From assembly GCF_006740045.1 (NCBI RefSeq), contig NZ_AP019749.1:1879001-1943000 (forward strand): a stretch of DNA of 64,000 nucleotides. The letters are read 5' to 3'. The DNA is from Comamonas terrigena NBRC 13299. GTDB taxonomy: Bacteria; Pseudomonadota; Gammaproteobacteria; Burkholderiales; Burkholderiaceae_C. How positions within the stretch are numbered: the stretch's first letter is position 1; each line of letters opens with the position of its first letter. Of this stretch, positions 53,285 through 60,568 are shown piece by piece. The translations under genes were made by a program, and so were the position numbers. A model generated the notes under the pieces. It did not search any database. It worked only from the letters and a program-made list of their open reading frames with translations, and had not been told where the DNA came from.

Positions 53285-53425
53285 AACTCCCCACGCCAGC
53301 ATGACCTGGATCGGGTGTCGGGGTCGCCTGCGTGCCGGGTCGGCATCCAGGCGGCCCCAGGGTCTGTTCTCAGTCGCATGCGGCCCGTGCCGCTGTGCGG
53401 CGGGCCGATGGACACCCCTGTTTCG
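53285..53425 (-). ncRNA. TPP riboswitch (THI element) controlling thiOSGE
   Basis: On the minus strand the conserved parts occur in order: CAGGGGTGTCC (near 53420), CTGAGAACAGACCC (near 53380-53366), a variable P3-type arm, and ACCCGATCCAGGTCATGCTG just before GCGTGGGGAG. These match the THI-box segments CTGAGA and ACCTGATCTGGATAATGC...GG. It lies about 90 bp upstream of the thiO start in the expected orientation. Binding of thiamine pyrophosphate should switch off expression, most likely by blocking translation since no terminator is obvious. Confidence 0.92.
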
Positions 53426-53511
53426 TCCGTGAGCAGGAATTACAGCACAAGCCGCATACCTGGGATGGCCTTGTCGGCACAAGCCTTGGCTTGGGTCATA
53501 ATTTTTGCCCT

Positions 53512-54369
53512 ATGACCCCTCAGACATCCTCTGCGCCGCACCCAACTTCGCGTTATGTGCGTGTGCTGTCCATTGCCGGCTCCGACAGCGGCGGTGGCGC
53601 CGGCATCCAGGCCGACCTCAAGACTTTCAGTGCCCTGGGCTGCTATGGCATGACGGCCATCACGGCCATTACCGTGCAGAACACGCTGGGCGTGACCGGC
53701 ATCCACAGCATTCCGGTGGATATTCTGCGCGGCCAGATCGACGCCGTGGTGGAAGACATCGGTGTGGATGCCGTCAAGATCGGCATGCTGGCCACGCCGG
53801 AAGTGGTGCGCACGGTGGCTGACGCCCTGCGCCGCCACGGCCTGCAACAGGTGGTGCTGGACCCGGTGATGGTGGCCACCAGCGGCGACCGCCTGATTGC
53901 CGAAGAAACCAAGGACGTGCTGGTGCGCGAGCTGTTCCCGCTGGCCACGGTGGTGACACCCAATCTGGACGAGGCCAGCCTGCTGATCGGCCGCCCCATC
54001 GATGGCATCGACGCGCTGGAGGCTGCTGCCAGCGACTTGCTGGCGCTGGGCGCGCCGGCCGTGGTGGTCAAGGGCGGACATTTGCCCGGTGACTGGGTGG
54101 TGGACCTGCTGGCTGCGCAGGACGGTCTGCGCCGCACGCTGGAGTCGCCACGCATTGCCACGCACAACGGCCATGGCACGGGCTGCACGCTGTCGTCGGC
54201 CATCGCGGCCCATCTGGCCCTGGGCCTGCCGCTGGCCGATGCCGTGGCGCACGCGCGTAGCTACATCCTGGAGGCGATCCGCGCCGGTGCGGCCGTGCGT
54301 ACCGGCCATGGCCATGGGCCGCTGAACCACGGCCACGCGCCCGTGGCCCAGATCATTCGCGCCAACTGA
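53512..54369 (+). CDS. thiD: Hydroxymethylpyrimidine / phosphomethylpyrimidine kinase
   Basis: A 285-residue ribokinase-fold enzyme that phosphorylates HMP and HMP phosphate to HMP-PP, the other precursor used by ThiE. ATG 53512 is used; the frame continues upstream through the riboswitch complement. Visible are VLSIAGSDSGGGAGIQADLK, the substrate-proximal VKIGMLATPEVV, VVLDPVMVATSG, and the anion-hole motif HNGHGTGCTLSSAIAA with the catalytic Cys/Gly region. It is divergent from thiO. A CATAAT -10-like element ends about 10 bp before the ATG, so the mRNA leader may be very short. Confidence 0.95.
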   Translation: MTPQTSSAPHPTSRYVRVLSIAGSDSGGGAGIQADLKTFSALGCYGMTAITAITVQNTLGVTGIHSIPVDILRGQIDAVVEDIGVDAVKIGMLATPEVVRTVADALRRHGLQQVVLDPVMVATSGDRLIAEETKDVLVRELFPLATVVTPNLDEASLLIGRPIDGIDALEAAASDLLALGAPAVVVKGGHLPGDWVVDLLAAQDGLRRTLESPRIATHNGHGTGCTLSSAIAAHLALGLPLADAVAHARSYILEAIRAGAAVRTGHGHGPLNHGHAPVAQIIRAN

Positions 54370-54420
54370 AAGCGTGCAGCGGCGCAGGGCGCCGGCGAGT
54401 CCCGCTGTGGCGGACACGTA

Positions 54421-54462
54421 AAAACACCCCGCAGGCTGCGCGCCATGCGGGGTGTTTTTTTG
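54421..54462 (+). terminator. Terminator between thiD and exbD
   Basis: ACACCCCGCA, a 12-nt loop, and TGCGGGGTGT followed by seven T residues; the A-run on the left makes it usable from the minus strand too. Confidence 0.92.
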
Positions 54463-54493
54463 GTGGCCTGCCCAGGCCCAGGGGCAGGTGGGC

Positions 54494-54907
54494 TTATTTT
54501 GTGACAGGGTCGGTCACAAAACCGATCTTGCGCACGCCCGCAGTTTGTGCGGCAGCCATGGCCTGTGCCACGCGCTCGTAGCGCACTTCCTTGTCGCCGT
54601 GGATGTGCAGGTCGGGCTGCGGATCCTTGGCGGCTTCGGCCTGCAGGCGGGTTACCAGTTCCTCGTCGGAGATGGCTTCCTTGTTCCAGTGGTACTTGCC
54701 ATCGGCAGTGATGGACAGGCTCACGTTCTGCGGTTTGACCTTCTCGGGCTCGTTACTGGCGCGGGGCAGGTCGACGTTGATCGAGTGCTTCATCACCGGG
54801 ATGGTGATGATGAAGACGATGAGCAGCACCAGCATGACGTCCACCAGGGGCGTCATGTTGATTTCGTTCATGACTTCATCGCTGTCGTCTTGGGTGCCGA
54901 AAGCCAT
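54494..54907 (-). CDS. exbD: ExbD/TolR-type biopolymer transport protein
   Basis: A 137-residue inner-membrane protein with one N-terminal helix (TPLVDVMLVLLIVFIITIPV) containing the conserved Asp of the proton channel (PLVDVMLVLL). A periplasmic domain follows, with HIHGDKEVRYERVAQAMAAAQ. With ExbB it converts the proton gradient into motion of TonB. It is third in tonB-exbB-exbD, starting 3 bp after exbB, and a terminator follows. Its grouping with tonB favours ExbD over TolR. Confidence 0.93.
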   Translation of the reverse strand: MAFGTQDDSDEVMNEINMTPLVDVMLVLLIVFIITIPVMKHSINVDLPRASNEPEKVKPQNVSLSITADGKYHWNKEAISDEELVTRLQAEAAKDPQPDLHIHGDKEVRYERVAQAMAAAQTAGVRKIGFVTDPVTK

Positions 54908-54910
54908 GGC

Positions 54911-55630
54911 TTACGCGCCTTTCTTGATGGGAGAGACGTTGTGGTGGCCTTGGCCGCTGTCCACGCGGGCGCCGGTCACGAAGTAGGCGTGCAGGTCGTG
55001 GGCGAAGGTGTTCAGGCCGTTGAGCACGTTCTTGTTGCCGCGCACCAGGGCGTTATAGCCCAGCACGGCGGGGATGGCCACAGCCAGACCGAAGGCGGTC
55101 ATGATCAGTGCTTCGCCGATGGGGCCGGCCACCTTGTCGATGGAAGCCTGGCCCGAGGTGCCGATGGCCACCAGGGCGTGGTAGATGCCCCAGACGGTGC
55201 CGAACAGACCCACGAAGGGGGCGGTGGAGCCCACTGATGCCAGGATGGCCAGGCCGGCTTGCAGGCGGGCGGTGAACTCATCCACGCAGTAGCGCAGCGA
55301 GCGGGTCATCCAGTCGCTGATGTCCAGCGCGTCGTGCAGGTGGGCGCTGGTCTTGCGGTGGTGGGACTGGGCTTCACGGCCTTCCAGGGCCATGTAGCGG
55401 AAGGGGTTGGAGGGGTCGGTGTCCAGCTTGCTCAGACCGGCGCTGAAGTCTTCGCTGTGCCAGAAGTCCTTGGCCTGGCGGGCTTGCTTCTTGTACTTCA
55501 CCAAGGCCAGGGTCTTGATGATGATGACCGCCCAGGAGGCGACCGACATGATCAGCAGCAGGATGGCCACGCTGCGCATGACGAAGTCACCTTGTGCCCA
55601 GACGTGGGCAATGCCGAATTGGGATTCCAT
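54911..55630 (-). CDS. exbB: ExbB/TolQ/MotA-type proton channel protein
   Basis: A 239-residue inner-membrane protein with three helices: TM1 (about 18-37, LLLIMSVASWAVIIIKTLAL), TM2 (about 130-150, LAILASVGSTAPFVGLFGTV) and TM3 (about 167-190, IGEALIMTAFGLAVAIPAVL). GSTAPFVGLFGTVWGI and the GEAL...TAFGLAVAIPA signature identify the family. It forms the pentamer housing ExbD and powers TonB. The gene begins 21 bp after the tonB stop. Confidence 0.94.
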   Translation of the reverse strand: MESQFGIAHVWAQGDFVMRSVAILLLIMSVASWAVIIIKTLALVKYKKQARQAKDFWHSEDFSAGLSKLDTDPSNPFRYMALEGREAQSHHRKTSAHLHDALDISDWMTRSLRYCVDEFTARLQAGLAILASVGSTAPFVGLFGTVWGIYHALVAIGTSGQASIDKVAGPIGEALIMTAFGLAVAIPAVLGYNALVRGNKNVLNGLNTFAHDLHAYFVTGARVDSGQGHHNVSPIKKGA

Positions 55631-55651
55631 GAAAACTCCTGAGATGAATGT

Positions 55652-56365
55652 TTATTCGAGAACGAAATTGATGGGGACGATGTTCCACATGCCTTCGGGG
55701 ACGCCGTTGCGCTTGCCGGGCACGAATTTCCATCGTTTGACGGCTTCCAGGGCCGCCTTGTCCAGGCGTTCGAAGCCGCTGGACTTGTTGATTTCGAGCT
55801 GCTGGGGCTGGCCTTGCTCGTCAATGAAGACGCGCAGCACCACCTTGCCCTGTTCGTTCATGCGGCGGCTGATCGCCGGATAGGACGGACGGGGATTGTT
55901 CAGGTAAGCGGCGTTGCTGGACGGCAGCTGGATGGCTGGCGGCGCGGGCGGTGCCGGTGGTGCGGGCGGAGCCGGGGGGGCAGCCGGTGCGGCCGGCACG
56001 GGTTTGCTGGGCTCGCTGTCCAGCGTGCCGGTGGGCGCGTTGGGGGAGGGTGTGGGGTCCGCGATGGCCTTGGGCAGCGGCTGCTTTTGCACCGGCTTGG
56101 GGACCGGTGCCGGCTTGGGTGTGGGCTTGGGTGGTTGGGGTGTCGGGGGAGCCGGTGGTGGAGGGGCCGGAGGCTGTGGCTCGGGGGCGGGCGGCGCAAT
56201 GAACTCGGCAATCACCTCGGCGGGCACGATCAGCGGCTCGGGAGTGTGGGTCAGTGCATGTTGCAGCGCCCAGATGCCGGCCACGTGCAGTGCTAGCACC
56301 GAGCCGGTGATGACCGCATTGCGGTGCATATTGCCGGTCGGCGCGAAACGTTCAGATGAAGACAT
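55652..56365 (-). CDS. tonB: TonB energy transducer
   Basis: A 237-residue protein. The start is ATG 56365 (SSSERFAPTG...); an in-frame GTG at 56386 would fall within a terminator-like hairpin. An N-terminal signal anchor (ITGSVLALHVAGIWAL, about residues 18-35) precedes a long Pro-rich, Lys-containing spacer (PEPQPPAPPPPAPPTPQPPKP and PAAPPAPPAPP repeats). The C-terminal TonB domain follows (SYPAISRRMNEQGKVVLRVFIDEQGQPQQLEINKSSGFERLDKAALEAVKRW). It spans the periplasm to drive iron-siderophore receptors. A GC-rich hairpin with T-run ends 8 bp before the start codon, and no Shine-Dalgarno is visible. Confidence 0.93.
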   Translation of the reverse strand: MSSSERFAPTGNMHRNAVITGSVLALHVAGIWALQHALTHTPEPLIVPAEVIAEFIAPPAPEPQPPAPPPPAPPTPQPPKPTPKPAPVPKPVQKQPLPKAIADPTPSPNAPTGTLDSEPSKPVPAAPAAPPAPPAPPAPPAPPAIQLPSSNAAYLNNPRPSYPAISRRMNEQGKVVLRVFIDEQGQPQQLEINKSSGFERLDKAALEAVKRWKFVPGKRNGVPEGMWNIVPINFVLE

Positions 56366-56372
56366 AGGGATC

Positions 56373-56395
56373 AAAAAGCCGGCCACGAGGCCGGC
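56373..56395 (-). terminator. Hairpin with T-run immediately upstream of the tonB start
   Basis: On the minus strand GCCGGCC, 4 nt, GGCCGGC and TTTTT. It has full intrinsic-terminator form but ends 8 nt before the tonB ATG, so it may terminate the bfd transcript, attenuate tonB expression, or both. Confidence 0.75.
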
Positions 56396-56483
56396 ACTTG
56401 CACAGGGTCTGGTTCACGACCCCTCGAAGACTAGCGGATTGCGGACCCATTCAGGTCAACATGGCGCAACCCGAGGAGATGGG

Positions 56484-56558
56484 CTAGCGCCGGAAAATCC
56501 ACAGGGAGCACCCCAGGACCAGGATCAGACTGCCAGTGACGGTTGCGAGGAAGGCCAT
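56484..56558 (-). CDS. Candidate 24-residue membrane microprotein
   Basis: The minus-strand sORF encodes MAFLATVTGSLILVLGCSLW followed by IFRR and a TAG stop. GGAGAG lies 6 bp upstream of the ATG, a better ribosome binding site than many genes here have. The peptide is a single hydrophobic helix with two C-terminal arginines, as in small inner-membrane subunits (topology: C-terminus cytosolic by the positive-inside rule). It overlaps the last 34 bp of bfd in another frame and is followed by the hairpin before tonB. I do not recognise the family. Its position in an iron-regulated transcript suggests a role with TonB/ExbB or iron uptake, which is speculation. Confidence 0.5.
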   Translation of the reverse strand: MAFLATVTGSLILVLGCSLWIFRR

Positions 56559-56794
56559 GCTTTGCTCTCCAAAATAGAGGTGGCAAGCTGAACCGGCTTG
56601 GCAGATTCATTGTGAATCGCAGCATGCGTGCCGCTGGAGCAGCATTTGTCCACCACGTCACGGGCACAGCTTTCGCAGCGTCCGCACTGGGTGGCCACGC
56701 CGAGTTCGAACTGAATCTCGTCGAAAGACATGCCCGCATGTGCGTGGCGTGCGATTTCGCGGTCAGAAACCCGGCGGCAAACACAAACAATCAT
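56525..56794 (-). CDS. bfd: Bacterioferritin-associated ferredoxin (Bfd-like)
   Basis: An 89-residue [2Fe-2S] protein. MIVCVCRRVSDREI gives Cys4 and Cys6, and QCGRC gives Cys37 and Cys40, the C-x-C...C-x2-C pattern of Bfd. Bfd passes electrons to bacterioferritin heme to release stored iron when iron is scarce. The conserved core is about 60 residues; the last 25 or so (NESAKPVQLATSILESKAW...) are an extension that overlaps the sORF at 56484-56558. Transcription starts from a TTGCAA-N18-TATAAT promoter overlapped by Fur-box-like sequence, in keeping with iron repression. Confidence 0.9.
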   Translation of the reverse strand: MIVCVCRRVSDREIARHAHAGMSFDEIQFELGVATQCGRCESCARDVVDKCCSSGTHAAIHNESAKPVQLATSILESKAWPSSQPSLAV

Positions 56795-56829
56795 GGTCTC
56801 AAGCAGATGTGGCTGGCTGTTAAAAGATG

Positions 56830-56866
56830 GGAATGATTATAAATAGGAATCTATCGCATTTGCAAT
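56830..56866 (-). promoter_or_regulatory. bfd promoter with overlapping Fur-box-like sequence
   Basis: Minus strand TTGCAA (56861-56866), 18 bp, TATAAT (56837-56842). TATAATCATT within it matches half of the Fur consensus GATAATGATAATCATTATC; the other half is poor. Placement over the -10 would give classical Fur repression. Confidence 0.65.
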
Positions 56867-57127
56867 GTCTATCTTGTTCATAGTCGTTGCAGAGGTTCCT
56901 GAAAGTGGAAAAGCGGGGGGAGGTGCCGCCCCCAGTGGGTGCGGTGCTCCTCTCTTCTATATAGGTAAGGGGCTGGAATGGCCCTGTACGTCCCAGGGGC
57001 GGGGCTATGGGGGGGGCCGGGGTCTGCGTAAATCTTAGGTAAATGAGAGCTATTTTTATTTGTTGGCCCTAGAATCGAGGGCTTCGTGGCGCAGGGCAGG
57101 GTCCGTGCGCACGCCATCTTTTTGTGT

Positions 57128-57769
57128 ATGCAAGCCTCCCCTTCTTCCCAACGTGCCTACTGGTTGAAAACCCTGCATGAATGGCACTGGGTCAGCTCCG
57201 CCATCTGTCTGGTGGGCATGCTGCTGTTTGCCGTGACGGGCTTCACCCTCAACCATGCCGGCCAGATCGAGGCCAAGCCCCGCGTGGTCTCCCGCCAGGA
57301 CCGGTTGCCTGACTCTCTGCTGCCGGTGCTGCAGCAGGCGGCCGAGGCACAGAAAGCCCAGCCGCAGGAAGGCGCCAGCCTGCCGGTCACCGTGCAGACC
57401 TGGGCGCGCGAGGTGCTGGGGGCAGAGACCCGCCAGCGCGCTGTGGAGTGGAGCGAGGACGAGGCGTATGTGCCACTGCCCCAGCCGGGCGGCGATGCCT
57501 GGCTGCGCATCGGCCTGCAGGACGGCGAGGCCGAGTACGAGCACACCGACCGGGGCTGGATCTCTTATTTCAATGACCTGCACAAGGGCCGCCACACCGG
57601 CACCGCGTGGAGCTGGTTCATTGACGTGTTTGCCGTGGCCTGCTTGGTGTTCTGCATCACCGGCCTGTTTATCTTGCAGATGCATGCGGGCCGCCGGCCC
57701 ATGACCTGGCCCATGGTGGGGCTGGGACTGCTGATTCCCGCCTTGCTGGCCATGCTGCTGGTGCACTGA
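57128..57769 (+). CDS. PepSY-associated transmembrane protein
   Basis: A 213-residue inner-membrane protein. ATG 57128 is chosen so that the protein begins just before RAYWLKTLHEWHW, the family start. TM1 (about 20-42, VSSAICLVGMLLFAVTGFTL), a periplasmic PepSY-like region (about 45-155), TM2 (about 160-180, WFIDVFAVACLVFCITGLFI) and TM3 (about 188-210) are visible. Histidines at the membrane edges (HEWHW, NDLHKGRH, QMH) could bind heme, as in PepSY-TM reductases that reduce ferric siderophores from the periplasmic side. First of five same-strand genes (DUF2271, DUF4198, ApbE, flavodoxin reductase), suggesting one electron-transfer unit. Confidence 0.85.
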   Translation: MQASPSSQRAYWLKTLHEWHWVSSAICLVGMLLFAVTGFTLNHAGQIEAKPRVVSRQDRLPDSLLPVLQQAAEAQKAQPQEGASLPVTVQTWAREVLGAETRQRAVEWSEDEAYVPLPQPGGDAWLRIGLQDGEAEYEHTDRGWISYFNDLHKGRHTGTAWSWFIDVFAVACLVFCITGLFILQMHAGRRPMTWPMVGLGLLIPALLAMLLVH

Positions 57770-57801
57770 ACATTGACCGAATCACTTGAGAGGGACATTC
57801 C

Positions 57802-58323
57802 ATGACAACAAAAATCTTGCGATTCACGGCCGCGCTGAGCGCCGTGGCTGGCCTGCCCGCCATTGCCGGCAGCATGAATGTGGGCGTGGAAGTGCCGCGC
57901 CTGGACGTGGCCGAATACCACCGCCCCTATGTGGCCGTGTGGGTGGAGCGCGCCGACAACTCGGTGGCCGCCACGCTGTCCGTGTGGTACGACACCAAGA
58001 TGCGCGATGCCGAAGGCATCAAGTGGCTCAAGGACATGCGCCAGTGGTGGCGCCGCACCGGCCGTGAACTGACCATGCCCATCGACGGCGTGACCCAGCC
58101 CACCAAGCCCGCCGGCAAGCACGCGCTGTCGTTTACCGAAGGCCGCAACCCGCTGCCCAAGCTGGCTCCCGGTCAGTACAAGCTGCAGGTGGAAGCGGCC
58201 CGCGAAGTGGGCGGCCGTGAACTGGTGACCATTCCGTTCGAATGGCCCGTCAAGCAGGCCACCAACCTGAACGTCAAGGGCAAGAGCGAGCTGGGCGACA
58301 TTACGCTCGAACTCAAGCCCTGA
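57802..58323 (+). CDS. Exported DUF2271 protein
   Basis: A 173-residue protein with GAGAGGGA upstream of ATG 57802. The signal peptide is MTTKILRFTAALSAVAGLPA cut near IAGS. The mature part is beta-rich, with YHRPYVAVWVERADNS, LSVWYDTKM, GIKWLKDMRQWWRRTG, VTQPTKPAGKHALSF and a C-terminal strand GDITLELKP, characteristic of DUF2271. The family is periplasmic, of unknown biochemical function, and usually sits beside PepSY, DUF4198 and ApbE genes. No cysteine, heme motif or flavinylation motif (S/T-G-A-T) is present, so it may bind a ligand or partner rather than carry electrons. It follows the PepSY gene by 32 bp. Confidence 0.87.
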   Translation: MTTKILRFTAALSAVAGLPAIAGSMNVGVEVPRLDVAEYHRPYVAVWVERADNSVAATLSVWYDTKMRDAEGIKWLKDMRQWWRRTGRELTMPIDGVTQPTKPAGKHALSFTEGRNPLPKLAPGQYKLQVEAAREVGGRELVTIPFEWPVKQATNLNVKGKSELGDITLELKP

Positions 58324-58418
58324 TCGGCCTGATCCGCTGTCTTTCCGCGCTGCTACCCAGCCTTGCTTCCCGGGTTTCCCGCTTTCTCTGTTTCGACCAT
58401 CTATTCCAAGGAGTCACC

Positions 58419-59219
58419 ATGTTTTCTGCTTCCCGCCTTGCCCTTGCGCTGTCGTTGGCCTGCGCTGCCGTGGGCGCCCAGGCGCACAATCTGTGGCTCA
58501 AGCCGTCGAGCACCGTGCTGTCCAAGGCCGACTGGGTGACGGTGGATGCGGCCGTCTCCAACGACATCTTCTTCTTCAACCACCGCCCCCTGGCCGTGGA
58601 CAAGCTGACCATCACCGCACCCGACGGCAGCACCGTGCAGCCCCAGAACGTGGCCAAGGGTGAACTGCGCAGTGTGTTCGACCTCAAGCCGGAAAAAGCC
58701 GGCACCTACCAACTGAGCATCGTCAACCAGGGTGCCATGGGTTCGTACAAGGATGCCGCCGGCCAGATGAAGCGCCTGCGTGGATCGGTGGAAGACATCG
58801 TCAAGCAGATCCCTGCCGACGCCAAGGAGGTGATGGTGGCCGAAAGCGCCAGCCGCATCGAAACCTTTGTGACCATGGGCAAGCCTTCGGCACTGCGCCT
58901 GAGCGGCAAGGGCCTGGAGCTGGCCCCGGTGACCCACCCCAACGATCTGGTGGTGGGTGAGGAAGCCACATTCGCCTTCCATGTGGACGGCAAGCCTGCT
59001 GCCAACGTGGAAGTGGTGCTGGTGCCCGAAGGCAAGCGCTACCGCGATGCAGTGAACGAGATCAAGCTGGTGACCGACGCCAAGGGCCAGTTCAAGGTGA
59101 AGTTCCCCGTGGCTGGCATGTACTGGCTGGATGCCGACGTCAAGGACAACAAGACTTCGGTGCCCCAGGCCAAGGAACGCCGTCTGGCCTATGTGGCCAC
59201 GCTGGAAGTGATGCCCTGA
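58419..59219 (+). CDS. Exported DUF4198 protein
   Basis: A 266-residue periplasmic protein. ATG 58419 is preceded by AAGGAG. The signal peptide FSASRLALALSLACAAVGAQA leaves mature HNLWLKPSSTVLS, a His-initiated start typical of DUF4198, where the free N-terminal His may bind metal. Two beta-sandwich-like modules follow; the second (GKPAANVEVVLVPEGKRYRD...GQFKVKFPVAGMYWLDADVKD) resembles NikM-type nickel/cobalt import accessory domains. A metal-binding role in the iron cluster is inferred. Distance to the DUF2271 gene is 95 bp and to apbE 61 bp. Confidence 0.88.
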   Translation: MFSASRLALALSLACAAVGAQAHNLWLKPSSTVLSKADWVTVDAAVSNDIFFFNHRPLAVDKLTITAPDGSTVQPQNVAKGELRSVFDLKPEKAGTYQLSIVNQGAMGSYKDAAGQMKRLRGSVEDIVKQIPADAKEVMVAESASRIETFVTMGKPSALRLSGKGLELAPVTHPNDLVVGEEATFAFHVDGKPAANVEVVLVPEGKRYRDAVNEIKLVTDAKGQFKVKFPVAGMYWLDADVKDNKTSVPQAKERRLAYVATLEVMP

Positions 59220-59280
59220 TGGCGGGTTGCCATCTGCTCACGTGACAGTGGGCAGATGGCCCTTGTCTTGTGCAGCCCGC

Positions 59281-60474
59281 ATGAAGTCCCCCGCACGCGC
59301 TCTGCCGGATCCTGTGAAGCCCGGCGTTCGCCAGGTGCCGCGCGTGCATTTCGGCAGCGGCATCTGGCAGCGCCCGGCACCGGCGGTGGCTGCTGTGCCT
59401 GCTGCCACAGCGGTGCCTGCGTCGTTTGCCACTGTTGGCTGGCAGGCCGCCGGAGCGCAGCGCATGCAGCTGCAGCAGGACCGCAGCCTGCAGACCCAGG
59501 GCGGTGCCACCATGGGCACCACCTGGTCGCTTCGGCTGGTCAACCCCGACTATGCACCGTTGGCGCCCGTACACGCCCTGGTCCAGTCCACCCTGGACGA
59601 AGTCATTGCGCAGATGAGCAACTGGGAGGCGGATTCCCGGCTGTCGCGCTTCAATGCGGCCGCACCCGGCAGCTGGCACGAGCTGCCAGCGGAGCTGGCC
59701 CAGGTCATCGATGCGGCCCTGCACTGGGCACAGGTATGTGATGGCGCCTGGGACCCGACGGTGGGCGCTCTGGTGGCGCTGTGGGGCTATGGCCCGCGAG
59801 CGCAGCCGCAGCAAGCGCACAGCGGGCAGCTGCCTTCGGAGGCCGAGGTCGCCCAGGCCCTGCGCCACTGTGGCTACCAGCGGTTGCAATGGGAACCTGC
59901 GCAGCGGCGCGTGCTGCAGCCGGGTGGCCTGCAACTGGATTTGAGCGGCATTGCCAAGGGCTTTGCCGTGGACTGGGTGGCTCAGCGCCTGCAAGCCGCC
60001 GGCTGGCAGCATGGGCTGCTGGAGATTGGGGGCGAGATCCTGGGCTGGGGCCAGCGCCCCGATGGGCAGCCATGGCGCGTGGCCGTGGCCGGTCTGCCGC
60101 CCGAAGCGCAGGGTAGTGCCACCCCGGAAGCCGTGCCCTTGCAAGGCGGTGCCCTGGCCACCTCCGGAGACCACTGGCATGTGTTCACCCAGGGCGGGCG
60201 GCGTTACTCGCACACTATAGACCCGCGTACCGGCCAGCCGGTGGCGCACGCCCTGACCAGCATCACCGTCTTTCATGCGGCCTGCATGCACGCCGATGCC
60301 CTGGCCACGGTGCTCACCGTGCTGGGGCCGCAGGCGGGCTGGGATTTCGCGCTGGCACAGCATGTGGCTGCCGTGTTCCACACCCACCCTGATGCAGCGC
60401 ATCCCCAGGGGCAGCGGCGCAGCACGCCGGCATGGGATGCGCGTTTTGCCTCCGCTGGAGGCCTTGGACAATAA
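59281..60474 (+). CDS. apbE: FAD:protein FMN transferase (ApbE family)
   Basis: A 397-residue protein. ApbE attaches FMN covalently to Thr/Ser of exported redox proteins using FAD and Mg2+. Seen are GGATMGTTWSLRL, the FAD-binding DLSGIAKGFAVDWVAQRLQ, LLEIGGEILGWG and the C-terminal HTIDPRTGQPVAHALTSITV with the metal-binding loop MHADALATVLTVLG. ATG 59281 is the most upstream sensible start; the first 75 residues are Ala/Pro-rich and lack a clear lipobox, so the membrane attachment usual for ApbE is uncertain. No protein of this cluster contains the usual target motif, so its acceptor is not identified here. Confidence 0.92.
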   Translation: MKSPARALPDPVKPGVRQVPRVHFGSGIWQRPAPAVAAVPAATAVPASFATVGWQAAGAQRMQLQQDRSLQTQGGATMGTTWSLRLVNPDYAPLAPVHALVQSTLDEVIAQMSNWEADSRLSRFNAAAPGSWHELPAELAQVIDAALHWAQVCDGAWDPTVGALVALWGYGPRAQPQQAHSGQLPSEAEVAQALRHCGYQRLQWEPAQRRVLQPGGLQLDLSGIAKGFAVDWVAQRLQAAGWQHGLLEIGGEILGWGQRPDGQPWRVAVAGLPPEAQGSATPEAVPLQGGALATSGDHWHVFTQGGRRYSHTIDPRTGQPVAHALTSITVFHAACMHADALATVLTVLGPQAGWDFALAQHVAAVFHTHPDAAHPQGQRRSTPAWDARFASAGGLGQ

Positions 60475-60568
60475 GAGTCGCCTGCGCGCTGTGAAATGCC
60501 ATACCCGGTGGCTAATGGATGGGGTTCTCTGCGGCAGGTGTACACACAGCTATGGTTTTGAGATCAGC

